39,856 bases of DNA from Symploca sp. SIO2E9. Lineage in GTDB: Bacteria > Cyanobacteriota > Cyanobacteriia > Cyanobacteriales > Coleofasciculaceae. The stretch spans positions 1 through 39,856 of the forward strand of contig JAAHGS010000049.1 in NCBI GenBank assembly GCA_010692645.1, given 5' to 3'. Positions 1 to 6,983 of this stretch are shown in pieces. The translations under genes were made by a program, and so were the position numbers. Under the pieces are notes generated by a model. It was not told where the DNA came from. It saw only the letters and a list, made by a program, of their open reading frames with translations, and did no database searches. The first letter of the stretch is position 1. Every line of letters begins with the position of its first letter.

Positions 1-200
1 CGGAACCCTGGTAGCATAAATCCTAGATCTTGTATAAATGTGGAAGTCGTTAAGGCGAGAACTCGAAAAACATCGCTTCAAACGCCGCCGGACAGTCGGT
101 GTATGCTTTCTGAGGGCAAGTTCATAAGAATCCCCGTGTTCGCGTAGCGTGCCCGAAGGGCTTAGAAAGAATCCTCGTTGCTCTACTCGCGAGGAGTGTC
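1..200 (+). mobile_element. Probable right end of an IS200/IS605-family (TnpB-type) element
   Basis: This stretch has no convincing intact gene. It ends in the sort of structure found at the right end of cyanobacterial IS200/IS605 elements: two similar motifs (GAATCCCCG near 137 and GAATCCTCG near 169), a short palindromic stretch (GCCCGAAGGGC near 151-161), and a hairpin TCCTCG/CGAGGA (172-177 with 190-195) followed by GAGTGTCAA. In TnpB elements the matching region is the 3' end of the guide RNA. The transposase gene itself would lie upstream, outside the window. Family assignment rests on appearance only, and the exact boundary is a guess. Confidence 0.35.
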
Positions 201-317
201 AAAAAGGGTGTCTACAGGGAGATTGAGACTTTAAGGGGAGATAATGCCATTGTTTCTCCTCAGTTGGGAGCGCTCACTCTGACTGCTGCTGAGGTATTTG
301 CAGCTGCACATACTTAG
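201..317 (+). pseudogene. 3' remnant of an unidentified gene cut by the insertion element
   Basis: Just after the hairpin of the insertion end, one frame reads about 38 protein-like residues to a TAG stop, beginning KKGVYREIETLRGD and ending LTAAEVFAAAHT. It has no start codon and runs back into the insertion end, so it looks like the tail of a gene interrupted by the element. I do not recognise the family. Chance is a real alternative for so short a stretch. Confidence 0.3.
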
Positions 318-549
318 GAATTAAGTAATAAGTATTGCGATCGCAAGTGCAATTTTATCCCGATTTCCTAGATGCCTGCTATACACTAATCCCCCTGTCA
401 CCGCCTCACCGCCTCTCCGCCTCATCAGCATCTGTCGCCAACATCAATGAAATCGGTATTAGCTAAGATATTAACTGAGTAAACTCTCAAGTGGGCAATT
501 ACCAAGGGTGCAGTGACAGAATTGATATAATCATCGGGAATACTTGCTG
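318..549. other. Intergenic region upstream of the kinase
   Basis: There is no coding signal. It contains a HIP1 octamer near 337 and a run of CCGCCTCNCC-type pyrimidine repeats near 400-425. No clear promoter or Shine-Dalgarno sequence for the kinase was found. Confidence 0.5.
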
Positions 550-1932
550 ATGGTCTGGAAAGAGGGACAGGAATTACAAGCTGGTAAATACATAGTTGGA
601 GATGTACTCGGACAAGGTGGTTTCGGGATTACTTACCAGGCGCTGCACACTACCCTCAACCAGCAGGTGGTGATTAAAACTCCCAATGAGCATCTCAAAC
701 GTGACCCAGACTACGATAAGTATGTAAGACGCTTTATCAAAGAGGCGCAGTTAATTGCTCAGCTCTCACAAGACCCTCATCCTCATATTGTGCGAGTCAG
801 TGATTTGTTTCAAGAAGCTGAAACTCACTGTCTGGTGATGGAATTTATTCCAGGGAAAAGTTTGTTTGAGTTAGTGGGGCAACAAGGGGCTTTGCCAGAA
901 GCAGAGGCTCTAAACTATATACGCCAGATTGGCGATGCTCTGGCATTTGTGCATCAACAGGGATTAGTTCATCGAGATGCCCACCCTGGTAATATTATGC
1001 TGCGCGGTAAGGGTAAGGCAGTCCTAATTGATTTTGGTATTTGTGGAGAGCTAGTTCCTACTACAGTTAGCTCAATGCATCCAGGGCATGGTGGATTTGC
1101 TCCCATTGAACAGATGAAAGGCGATCGTCAGCCGACTGTGGATATATATTGTTTGGCTGCTACTCTTTACTATACGGTGACTGGTGAACGTCCTACAAGT
1201 TCGTTTGATCGTAAAGCATTTGATATAGAATTACCTCCACCAAAACAGTTAAATTCAAATATAAGTAAAAGGCTAAATCAAAGTATTGTTAGAGGAATGG
1301 CACTAGAGGCAAAAGAACGCCCTCAGTCGATGCAACAGTGGTTGAAGTTGCTAGAAGCACCAAAAGTAGTAATTCCACCTCCAGTGTTTAAGTTGCCGAA
1401 AGCACCGAAAGTAGTAGTTCCAGCTCCAGTTAAGAAAACTTATAGACAAGAGATAGTTTGGCCATCACCTAAGAAATCCCCTGCCTTACCTCCTAGAAAA
1501 CCAGATACTCGACAAACTAGAACCATTCCCTGGATTTGGCTGGTGCTATTGTTAATATCTTACTTATCTATAGGCAGCTTCTTAACTGAGGCTAAGGTTC
1601 TGGTTGTGGTTTGGGCTTGGGCTGTGGCTGGGGCTTGGGTTATGGCTGGGGCTGTGGCTGAGATTGTGACTATAATTTTTGCTATGATTTTTGCTATGTT
1701 TTGGTTTTTAGTTGTGGCTGTGGCTGTGGTAGGGACTTGGGCTGGGGCTGTGGCTGTGGTTGGAGCTGTGACTGTGGCTGTAGCTGGGGCTGTAATTGCC
1801 ACAAAGTTAGGAAAATCCTTCAGCAAGTCTCAAACCTTTGTGATTCTCAGTGGGACTTCCATTTTAGGGCTGACTTTGGGATGGTTGGTGCAGCATTCAA
1901 TTGAAATACTCAGTAACTCAATTGGTAGTTGA
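550..1932 (+). CDS. Membrane-anchored Ser/Thr protein kinase (Hanks type)
   Basis: A eukaryote-like protein kinase that phosphorylates Ser/Thr on unknown targets. The catalytic domain fills about residues 14-268 and looks intact: glycine loop GQGGFG (21-26), VIK lysine 43, a likely helix-C glutamate 65, HRD (141-143) with N148, DFG (161-163), and APIEQ (184-188) in place of APE. A Pro/Lys-rich linker follows (about 270-325), then a first membrane segment beginning IPWIWLVLLL. Next comes a very low-complexity stretch of Val, Ala, Gly and Trp, and a last hydrophobic helix near the C terminus. The kinase should face the cytoplasm. The ATG at 550 is chosen over a TTG two codons upstream. The linker repeats a motif (APKVVIPPPVFKLPK, then APKVVVPAPVKK). 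The repeated DNA under the membrane part is described as a separate feature. No partner gene is adjacent. Confidence 0.9.
   Translation: MVWKEGQELQAGKYIVGDVLGQGGFGITYQALHTTLNQQVVIKTPNEHLKRDPDYDKYVRRFIKEAQLIAQLSQDPHPHIVRVSDLFQEAETHCLVMEFIPGKSLFELVGQQGALPEAEALNYIRQIGDALAFVHQQGLVHRDAHPGNIMLRGKGKAVLIDFGICGELVPTTVSSMHPGHGGFAPIEQMKGDRQPTVDIYCLAATLYYTVTGERPTSSFDRKAFDIELPPPKQLNSNISKRLNQSIVRGMALEAKERPQSMQQWLKLLEAPKVVIPPPVFKLPKAPKVVVPAPVKKTYRQEIVWPSPKKSPALPPRKPDTRQTRTIPWIWLVLLLISYLSIGSFLTEAKVLVVVWAWAVAGAWVMAGAVAEIVTIIFAMIFAMFWFLVVAVAVVGTWAGAVAVVGAVTVAVAGAVIATKLGKSFSKSQTFVILSGTSILGLTLGWLVQHSIEILSNSIGS
1590..1800 (+). repeat. GCTGTGGCTGGGG-like simple repeat encoding transmembrane residues
   Basis: Inside the kinase gene the DNA is built from variants of GCTGTGGCTG, GGGGCTGTG and GGGACTTGG. 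The frame used encodes strings of Ala, Val, Gly and Trp, so the repeat itself forms hydrophobic, membrane-like segments. The same bases give an open frame on the opposite strand (1560-1826) and a second forward frame (1701-1904). Both are compositional artefacts. Such a tract should be prone to slippage, changing the number of membrane residues. Confidence 0.75.
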
Positions 1933-2100
1933 AAATGCATTGACATTAGATCTAGTCTGCTATCGCAGATTAAAGAATATAAATTGCGATCGCAACTAAT
2001 ACGCAATTTATACTCAGATCTTGCACCAATCTATTCACCGCCTGGGGTTCAAACCCCAGCCTCATAGCTTAAGTCCTCTCAAAGAGGACTAAACGCTTGT
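1933..2100. other. Intergenic region with hairpins
   Basis: It contains a HIP1 octamer near 1986, the hairpin CTGGGGTTC/AAACCCCAG near 2042-2059 and the hairpin AGTCCTCT/AGAGGACT near 2072-2090. Either could help end the kinase transcript, but neither is followed by a T run. No gene is seen. Confidence 0.45.
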
Positions 2101-2218
2101 TATATAACACTTCTCAAATTGGTGAGATACAAACTTCTTGGTTTTAGGGAGCAGGGAGTAGGGAGCAGGAAGCAGGAAACAGAACTAGGTGTATCTCAGT
2201 TATTCGAGAAACGCTATA
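2101..2218 (+). repeat. MITE-like element, family A copy 1
   Basis: A non-coding element of about 118 bp with imperfect terminal inverted repeats. The left end reads TATATAACACTTCTCAAATT and the right end, inverted, TATAGCGTTTCTCGAATAAC. Both continue into TGAGATACA. The core is a run of GGGAGCA/GGGAGTA heptamers. Near-identical copies lie at 3377-3485 (opposite orientation) and 29199-29315. No transposase is inside, so any movement would need one acting in trans. Confidence 0.75.
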
Positions 2219-2491
2219 AATAGATCTGAGTCCATTTTAATGGACTTTGGCTATTAGCCCAGAAATTGATTTCTGGGCGGTTAAAGTAGCTTTCCAACTA
2301 GGTGATTAAAAGTATATGATTCATAGCAATAATCTTAATTATAAAGTCCATAAATAGTCAGACATAAATTTTGTTCGCTGTATTAATAAATATTACTTGT
2401 CCTCAAACCCTTGCTACTCCCTACTCCCTATTCCCTGCTCCCTCTTCCTCATAGTTAACTTTAATTATGTCCGACTACTTAGTTGAGTATT
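2219..2491. other. Intergenic region upstream of Uma2 gene, with pyrimidine heptamers
   Basis: It holds two hairpin-like stretches (AGTCCATTTTAATGGACT near 2229-2246 and GCCCAGAAATTGATTTCTGGGC near 2257-2278) and a CTACTCC/CTATTCC/CTGCTCC heptamer run near 2408-2450. The second hairpin is long and GC-capped. No gene is seen. Confidence 0.5.
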
Positions 2492-3067
2492 ATGACAGCC
2501 TACACTATTAATCTACAATCTGTTCTGGAGATGACTGATGACCAGTTTTATAAACTATGTCGTGCCAATCCAGATATTAAACTCGAACGCAATCTTCGGG
2601 GAGAGCTGATTATTATGTCACCAACAGGCGGTGAAACAGGAAACCGTAACATTGAAATTGCAGGTGAATTTGTCTTCTGGAATCGACAAATTAAACTCGG
2701 TAAACTCTTTGATTCATCTACTTGTTTTAAACTAAAAGCTGGAAGCGATCGCTCTCCTGATCTTGCCTGGGTAAAACAAGAGCGTTGGTATCAACTCACT
2801 CCTGAACAAAGAGAAAAATTTCCCCCAATTACACCAGATTTTGTCTTGGAATTAATGTCACCTAGTGATTCCCTAACCCAGGTTCAAGCAAAAATGCGGG
2901 AGTACATGGATAGTGGGGTAAAATTGGGCTGGTTAATTGAGCGCAAAACACGCAGAGTTGAGATTTATCGCCAAGGGCAAACTTTAGAGGTTTTGGATAA
3001 TCCAGCAATTTTATCTGGTGAAGAAATCTTGCCTGGATTTGAATTAAATATGGAAATTGTTTGGTAA
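2492..3067 (+). CDS. Uma2 family protein (DUF820, PD-(D/E)xK fold)
   Basis: About 191 residues, typical for the Uma2 family, which is greatly expanded in cyanobacteria and has a restriction-endonuclease-like fold. The usual landmarks are present in order: an N-terminal region ending GELIIMSPTGGETG, then SPDLAWV with the conserved Asp, PDFVLELMSPSD with the conserved Glu, a helix ending KMREYMDSGVKLGWLI, and a final beta-rich part (VEIYRQGQTLEVL, then LPGFEL). The cellular role of these proteins is unknown. The ATG is chosen over a TTG three codons earlier. It stands alone between two repeat-filled gaps. A second, divergent family member lies at 15266-15832. Confidence 0.9.
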   Translation: MTAYTINLQSVLEMTDDQFYKLCRANPDIKLERNLRGELIIMSPTGGETGNRNIEIAGEFVFWNRQIKLGKLFDSSTCFKLKAGSDRSPDLAWVKQERWYQLTPEQREKFPPITPDFVLELMSPSDSLTQVQAKMREYMDSGVKLGWLIERKTRRVEIYRQGQTLEVLDNPAILSGEEILPGFELNMEIVW

Positions 3068-3290
3068 GATGATTAATAAGTAATAAGTAATAAGTAATAA
3101 GTAATAACTAGAGATTTTATCGAAATTAATATGGATCAAATACCCCACCGTCTATACGGTGCCTAAAATTGGTTGGGGTCAAATCCCCATCCAATTTGTC
3201 TCCGCGTCGACCTGTCGACCTGTCCCCGCGTCTTTAATTCTTGCTTATAATAAATAAAGTTATTTATATAAAATATTTAGTTAGTCGATA
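3068..3290. repeat. AATAAGT tandem heptamers and hairpins after Uma2
   Basis: Five copies of a TAATAAG heptamer run from 3074 to 3108 directly after the Uma2 stop. Beyond it are the hairpin CACCGT/ACGGTG (near 3148-3163), a TTGGGGTC/ATCCCCATCC stem near 3170-3195, and GTCGACCTGTCGACCTGTC, which resembles the GACAGG-type repeats at 4085 and 20230. No gene is seen. Confidence 0.6.
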
Positions 3291-3380
3291 AATTATCTTT
3301 GGTGGGTTACGGCGCGGATAGGAAAACTATATTAGATTTCATAAATTATGACCCACGCCTAACCCACCCTACAATATATA
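3291..3380 (+). repeat. 90-bp palindromic dispersed repeat, copy 1
   Basis: About 90 bp beginning AATTATCTTTGGTGGGTTAC and ending TAACCCACCCTACAATATA. The ends pair (GGTGGGTTA with TAACCCACC), so it could fold as one long hairpin. A second copy lies at 6139-6228 with only scattered base differences. The element runs straight into MITE-like copy 2. A short open frame through it is not a gene. Confidence 0.75.
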
Positions 3381-3485
3381 GCGTTTCTCGAATAACTGAG
3401 ATACACCTAGTTCTATTCTCTGCTCCCTACTCCCTGCTGCCTAAAACCAAGAAATTTGTATCTCACCAATTTGAGAAGTGCTATA
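3377..3485 (-). repeat. MITE-like element, family A copy 2 (inverted)
   Basis: A reverse-orientation copy of the element at 2101-2218, with ends TATAGCGTTTCTCG and GAGAAGTGCTATA and a shorter heptamer core (CTCCCTACTCCCTGCTGCC). It fuses end to end with the 90-bp repeat before it. That suggests one element landed at the edge of the other. Confidence 0.75.
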
Positions 3486-3527
3486 TAATATTTTCCTATC
3501 GCTACTTTTGCCAATATTTAATAACAG

Positions 3528-3728
3528 TTACTCTGCTAATTCTTCTAGTGTGAAATTCAGAAGATCACACAATTGTTTCATCTGTTTTGGAGCTAGTTTA
3601 GGGATATGTCTACCATATTCCCAGTTTTGCACAGTGGTTACAGTCACGTCCAGTTCTAAAGCAAGTTGCCGCTGTGTAAAATTGAGTGATTCTCTTCTCT
3701 GTTTAATCTTGTCTCCAAAACTAGTCAT
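3528..3728 (-). CDS. Small XRE-family helix-turn-helix regulator
   Basis: A 66-residue protein that is almost entirely one HTH_3 (Cro/C1-type) domain: KIKQRRESLNFTQRQLA, then LDVTVTTVQNWEYGRHIPK, ending in the usual LCDLLNFTLEELAE helix. It has no sensor or toxin domain and no clear partner gene on the same strand. It is transcribed away from the small gene at 3891. The gap between them contains a perfect inverted repeat (3772-3799) about 45 bp upstream of its start, which is a good candidate for its own operator. Confidence 0.85.
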   Translation of the reverse strand: MTSFGDKIKQRRESLNFTQRQLALELDVTVTTVQNWEYGRHIPKLAPKQMKQLCDLLNFTLEELAE

Positions 3729-3771
3729 TTTTTTCTAATCTCCAATCGACTTTAACCAATTTGACTGAGTT

Positions 3772-3799
3772 GACCTTTACGTCGTATATTGTAAAGGTC
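3772..3799. promoter_or_regulatory. Perfect 9-bp inverted repeat, candidate XRE operator
   Basis: GACCTTTAC and GTAAAGGTC are separated by 10 bases, so their centres lie about two helix turns apart, as expected for a dimeric HTH protein. It sits between two divergent genes, upstream of the XRE regulator. There is no T run, which argues against a terminator. Confidence 0.5.
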
Positions 3800-3890
3800 T
3801 GATCAAACTCAGAGCAGAAGCCAGTGCATAGTGGGATACCAACCTATAGGCACTGGCTCTGGTTCCAAAATAGATGGAGACAATTTAATT

Positions 3891-4115
3891 ATGCCTTATC
3901 GAGAACGCCTTCAGCCTTGGGTGCTGGTTCGCTTGCTTCCCAAGATGCAAAATATCAGGGTTGCGAGGTTCCGTAGCCGTTCTGATGCAGAAGGTCATTT
4001 ACTAGCTTACCGTCGGTTGATGCCAAATGATCAATTTATAGTAATATTTGACCCAGTTTTACCCATAGAGCATCAACTCAAGACAGGGAGACGCGGAGAC
4101 AGGGAGACGCGGTGA
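3891..4115 (+). CDS. Small conserved hypothetical protein
   Basis: About 74 residues from the ATG beginning MPYRERLQPWVLVRLLP. An in-frame GTG at 3831 would add 20 poorly conserved-looking residues. The sequence is basic, compact and SPOR-like in feel (RFRSRSDAEGHLLAYRRLMP, then QFIVIFDP). I recall similar short unnamed proteins in cyanobacteria, but the function is unknown. The last ten or so residues (KTGRRGDRETR) are encoded by the GACGCGGAGACAGG repeat that starts at 4082, so the original stop codon may have been lost when the repeat arrived. Confidence 0.6.
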   Translation: MPYRERLQPWVLVRLLPKMQNIRVARFRSRSDAEGHLLAYRRLMPNDQFIVIFDPVLPIEHQLKTGRRGDRETR

Positions 4116-4175
4116 CACGGAGACAGGGAGACACGGAGAATTAAAATTCCACGCAAAATTTCGTTCACCTCTTAA
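4082..4175 (+). repeat. GAGACGCGGAGACAGG repeat plus flank shared with 20172-20243
   Basis: Tandem variants of GGGAGACGCGGAGACA run to about 4138, followed by AATTCCACGCAAAATTTCG and CACCTCTTAA. The same module occurs in reverse orientation at 20172-20243 (TTAAGAGGGGTGAACGAAAT, then TTTTGCGTGG, then TCCGCGTCTCCGTGTC). It is therefore a dispersed element and not just a local expansion. Confidence 0.65.
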
Positions 4176-4412
4176 AAACTCTATGAAACCCTCCTCATCT
4201 CGGGGAGGAATTCAGTAATTTCTGAATCTATAGCAGTTTTGATTTGAATGAAGTACAACACCTCTTAGCTCTCGGATAAAAGTCGGTTTAGAGCAATAAA
4301 TTCTCCCCCTCTCCCCTTCTCCCCGTCTCCCCCTCTCCCCGTCTCCCCCTCTCCCCTTCTCCCCGTCTCCCCCTCTCCCCATCATCTAAAAAGCACCCTA
4401 ATTTCCTATCCT
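4176..4412. repeat. Intergenic region with CTCCCC tandem repeat
   Basis: From about 4302 to 4381 the top strand is a pure pyrimidine tract of CTCCCC(C/G/T)TCTCCCC units. Similar tracts occur at 6301-6350 and, degenerate, near 9735-9755. A TATAGCAGTTTTGATTTGAA half-element near 4230 resembles the left end of the TATAGC repeats but has no visible partner. No gene is seen. Confidence 0.6.
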
Positions 4413-4787
4413 ATGACTAGCTTATTTCGCCGCCTTCAACCTGCTGCCAAATTCCGCATCAGTAAGCGCCAAGTTGCCCGGTTTCTCAGAATTCCTGAAT
4501 CTTTAATTGTCAAAATCGAATTCTGGTTTTGTGTTCTCTTTGTTCATCGTCGAGATAGAGGAGGGCAATTTGTCAGCTATCGCCAACTGCAACAGTGGCA
4601 AAATGCTGTTGCCTGTCAACTACAAAAATGCTCAACATGGCAGGAAATAAAGCAGTTGTGGAGTGCGATCAAAGTTGACTACAAGAAACATAAAAAACAA
4701 TACAATGATTCTGTATTGCCTTTTCTGAAAGGTATGAAGAATAAATTGCAAGCGGCGATGCCTAAACCATTTCTTGATTATCCGTGA
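4413..4787 (+). CDS. Hypothetical protein
   Basis: About 124 residues, rich in Lys, Arg, Gln and Trp, with a basic N-terminal helix (KFRISKRQVARFLRIPESL) that could bind nucleic acid, a hydrophobic stretch (IEFWFCVLFVHRR), and an amphipathic C-terminal half. The RISKRQVARFLRIP segment looks faintly helix-turn-helix-like, but I cannot place it in a family. It is encoded alone. The open frame on the opposite strand is a shadow. Confidence 0.55.
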   Translation: MTSLFRRLQPAAKFRISKRQVARFLRIPESLIVKIEFWFCVLFVHRRDRGGQFVSYRQLQQWQNAVACQLQKCSTWQEIKQLWSAIKVDYKKHKKQYNDSVLPFLKGMKNKLQAAMPKPFLDYP

Positions 4788-5003
4788 AAGTAAGGTGAGA
4801 ATGCTCTGAGAGGGCATCGCGCATCGTACAATTAGTTTTGCGATCGCATGCATTTTTTTTGAGTCAGATGAGCTATGAGTATAGCTTGAGGTTTTGTTAT
4901 GATTAGAGCTGGGAAGAATTTACAAGAAGCCTTCAGCAGGTTTCACACCTTTGAGAGCAAGATATCATAAACTCAAATAGAGACACCTCAAGGTTTTAAG
5001 TCA

Positions 5004-5462
5004 ATGAGCTTAAAAGATAGAATTTCAGAAGACATCAAAGCGGCAATGAAGGCAAAAGATAAACCTCGCCTAGAAACTGTTCGCAGCATTAAAAAAGCGT
5101 TGCTAGAAAAAGAAGTCAGTCTTCGCCCTAGTGGGCAAGAGACTCTTACCGAAGCGCAAGAAATCGAACTCTTGGCGCAGCAAGCCAAACAGCGCCGTGA
5201 TTCCATAGAACAATACCGTCAAGCTGGGCGCGATGACTTAGCGCAACAAGAAGCCCAAGAGTTAGCCATCATCGAAGAATATTTGCCTGAGCAACTCTCA
5301 GAGGAAGAAGTCAATGACATCATTGATGAAATCATTACCCAAACCGGAGCTGCATCGGCAAAAGACATGGGTAAAGTCATGGGACAAGCGATGCAACGTC
5401 TCAAAGGTAAAGCCGAAGGCAAAAAAATTCAAGCCCTTGTTAAGGAGAAACTCAATAGCTGA
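5004..5462 (+). CDS. yqeY: GatB/YqeY domain-containing protein
   Basis: About 152 residues, the normal length of YqeY proteins, which share a helical tRNA-binding-type domain with the tail of the GatB subunit of the tRNA amidotransferase. The sequence has the usual layout: N-terminal MSLKDRISEDIKAAMKAKDK and LETVRSIKKALLEKE, a central helix with QRRDSIEQYRQAGRDDLAQQE, the EYLPEQLSEEEV turn, and a C-terminal MGKVMGQAMQRLKGKAEGK motif. The exact role is not settled, and a link to tRNA amidation is inferred from the family. It stands between two unrelated genes, apparently as a single unit. Forward and reverse short frames inside it are shadows. Confidence 0.92.
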   Translation: MSLKDRISEDIKAAMKAKDKPRLETVRSIKKALLEKEVSLRPSGQETLTEAQEIELLAQQAKQRRDSIEQYRQAGRDDLAQQEAQELAIIEEYLPEQLSEEEVNDIIDEIITQTGAASAKDMGKVMGQAMQRLKGKAEGKKIQALVKEKLNS

Positions 5463-5556
5463 ACATAGTCTTGAACTGTCATCCAGTTGTCAGAAATCAA
5501 TTTTCTGACTGTGCTATCCTGTATTCTAATCAACATCAGGGAGCTAGATTAATATC

Positions 5557-6033
5557 TTGTCAGGCTTTTTCAACCAAGCCTACTTTCGGCAACTTACTCA
5601 GTACTTGCTGGGACTTGTCTTTCGTCACCCCGTCACTGGCACTAACATCGTACCTATATTGAGCGACGGCAGCATAGTCCTAGTGAGGCGGTGTGATACT
5701 GGACTCTGGGCGCTGCCAGGTGGTATGGTCAAGTGGCGTGAAGATCTCCCCACTACACTCAAGCGGGAACTAGCAGAAGAAACAGGCTTGGACTTAGTTA
5801 GTATTCAACGCCTGGTTGGAGTTTATTCCTCGCCAGAGCGTGATTCAAGAGTCCATTCAATTTGTGTAGTGGTTGCAGTCCAGGCAAAAGGGAATATCCT
5901 AGTTCAAGATACCGGAGAAATTAGTGAAGCTAAAGCCTTTAGTCTAGATACCTTGCCTAAAAAGGAGCAGCTTTCTTACGATAATTTTCAGCAATTACAG
6001 GACTATTTAAATAGTTCGACTGCTGTCGCTTAG
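5557..6033 (+). CDS. Nudix hydrolase
   Basis: About 158 residues with a complete Nudix box around residues 56-78: G56, five residues, E62, seven residues, R70-E71, then E74-E75-x-G77. This family hydrolyses nucleoside diphosphates linked to another group. The substrate cannot be told from the sequence. The N-terminal YLLGLVFRHPVTGTNIVPIL is typical of cyanobacterial members. The start is a TTG with CAGGGAG about 18 bases upstream. No better ATG precedes the conserved part. It may be co-transcribed with yqeY, about 95 bp upstream. Confidence 0.88.
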   Translation: MSGFFNQAYFRQLTQYLLGLVFRHPVTGTNIVPILSDGSIVLVRRCDTGLWALPGGMVKWREDLPTTLKRELAEETGLDLVSIQRLVGVYSSPERDSRVHSICVVVAVQAKGNILVQDTGEISEAKAFSLDTLPKKEQLSYDNFQQLQDYLNSSTAVA

Positions 6034-6138
6034 ACTTTTTAGGTTGGGTGAAACCTGACTTTAAGCAGAATAGGTGTTGGGTTTCGTTGCCTCTTCGGCT
6101 CTCCAGAGCTCTTGGTGGAAACTGTACATCGTACTACA

Positions 6139-6228
6139 AATTATCTTTGGTGGGTTACGGCGCTGATAGGAAAACAATACTAGAATTCACAAATTATGAC
6201 CCCCGCCTAACCCACCCTACAATATATA
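6139..6228 (+). repeat. 90-bp palindromic dispersed repeat, copy 2
   Basis: It matches the copy at 3291-3380 in the same orientation, including the GGTGGGTTACGGCGC left arm and the CCTAACCCACCC right arm. It lies between the convergent Nudix and secreted-protein genes, where the hairpin could act as a bidirectional terminator. Pyrimidine CTCCCC repeats follow at 6301-6350. A 118-residue open frame across this region is not a gene. Confidence 0.75.
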
Positions 6229-6365
6229 AAATTTTATTATCACCACATGTACGGGAGAGCCGACCACACTTTCGCGCAACCCAACCTACAAGTACTAACA
6301 TCTCCCCTCTCCCCTTCCCCCCATCTCCCCATCTCCCCCTCTCCCCTTCCCTCTTCAAACCTCCC

Positions 6366-6866
6366 TCAATTCAAAAATACCTGTCCTGTTTCTTGCACCG
6401 ATAAGACACTTTTATCGGTGTCAAAATCAGTGCCTCGTTGCAAAATAACCTGCAATTCACCGACTTTGCTAGCTCTAGTTATTACCTTAATAGGTCCTCG
6501 ATCCGGACGATAGAAACTTATATCAATAGGCGCTTCCAAGTTCTTCAATGTCTGGCTTTGCTCAACTTCCAAATTCAGCTGACTATCTTGTCCTAGTACC
6601 CCATAAGTTACCTTTGTCCCAGTTTCGTTAACCATGATGATATTTAGTTTAGCCTCAGACATGCTGACAGTAGTGACAGGTGACTGTAGTTGTTCCACAG
6701 GCGGTGTAACAGTAGGGGGAGGTTGCATCTCCTCAAGTAATTGCTCTGGCAAGAGTTCAGCGTCACTCTCTGGTCTAACTTCAGCTGTAGCAAGTGTATT
6801 ATCTAGAAGTACGGCAGCGTTCATAATCAGAACACTAGCTAACAGGGTACGGTTAAAGGAATTCAT
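6366..6866 (-). CDS. Secreted hypothetical protein
   Basis: About 166 residues from the ATG that gives a clean signal peptide (MNSFNRTLLASVLIMNAA, with a likely cut near TLATAEV). An upstream in-frame start would add 17 residues before the signal. After a Pro/Glu-rich linker (LLPEQLLEEMQPPPTVTPPVEQ) comes a beta-rich domain (LNIIMVNETGTKVTYGVLG, then ISFYRPDRGPIKVITRA). It is probably exported to the periplasm or surface. I do not recognise a family. A perfect 9-bp stem lies inside its 3' coding part (6396-6420). Confidence 0.65.
   Translation of the reverse strand: MNSFNRTLLASVLIMNAAVLLDNTLATAEVRPESDAELLPEQLLEEMQPPPTVTPPVEQLQSPVTTVSMSEAKLNIIMVNETGTKVTYGVLGQDSQLNLEVEQSQTLKNLEAPIDISFYRPDRGPIKVITRASKVGELQVILQRGTDFDTDKSVLSVQETGQVFLN
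6396..6420. repeat. Perfect inverted repeat inside a coding 3' end
   Basis: CACCGATAA and TTATCGGTG flank a 7-base loop inside codons about 10-18 before the stop of the secreted protein. It could fold in either transcript. No T run follows, so a terminator role is not supported. Confidence 0.5.
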
Positions 6867-6983
6867 AGTTGAGTTTTTAATAAAGCACTGCTCAAGACTT
6901 ACTTTATATTGAAACAAGTTTGTCTACCTCTTCTGGCACTCAAAGAGTCAGAAAATGATCTGGCACATCAGTGTGATAGCTTA

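Noticed and set aside
1560-1904. Minus-strand Thr/Ala-rich frame and plus-strand Cys/Gly-rich frame inside the kinase gene
   Set aside because: Both come from the GCTGTGGCTG simple repeat read in other frames.
2040-2070. GGGGTTCAAACCCC as a tRNA T-arm
   Set aside because: It is only a hairpin. No acceptor, D or anticodon arms surround it.
3299-3553. 84-residue frame, and the similar 118-residue frame at 6048-6404
   Set aside because: They share a start (MVGYGADRKTIL) because both run through copies of the 90-bp repeat. After it they diverge into repeat-coded sequence.
4302-4381. Tandem CTCCCC units as a possible CRISPR array
   Set aside because: The units are short with no unique spacers. 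This is simple-sequence DNA.
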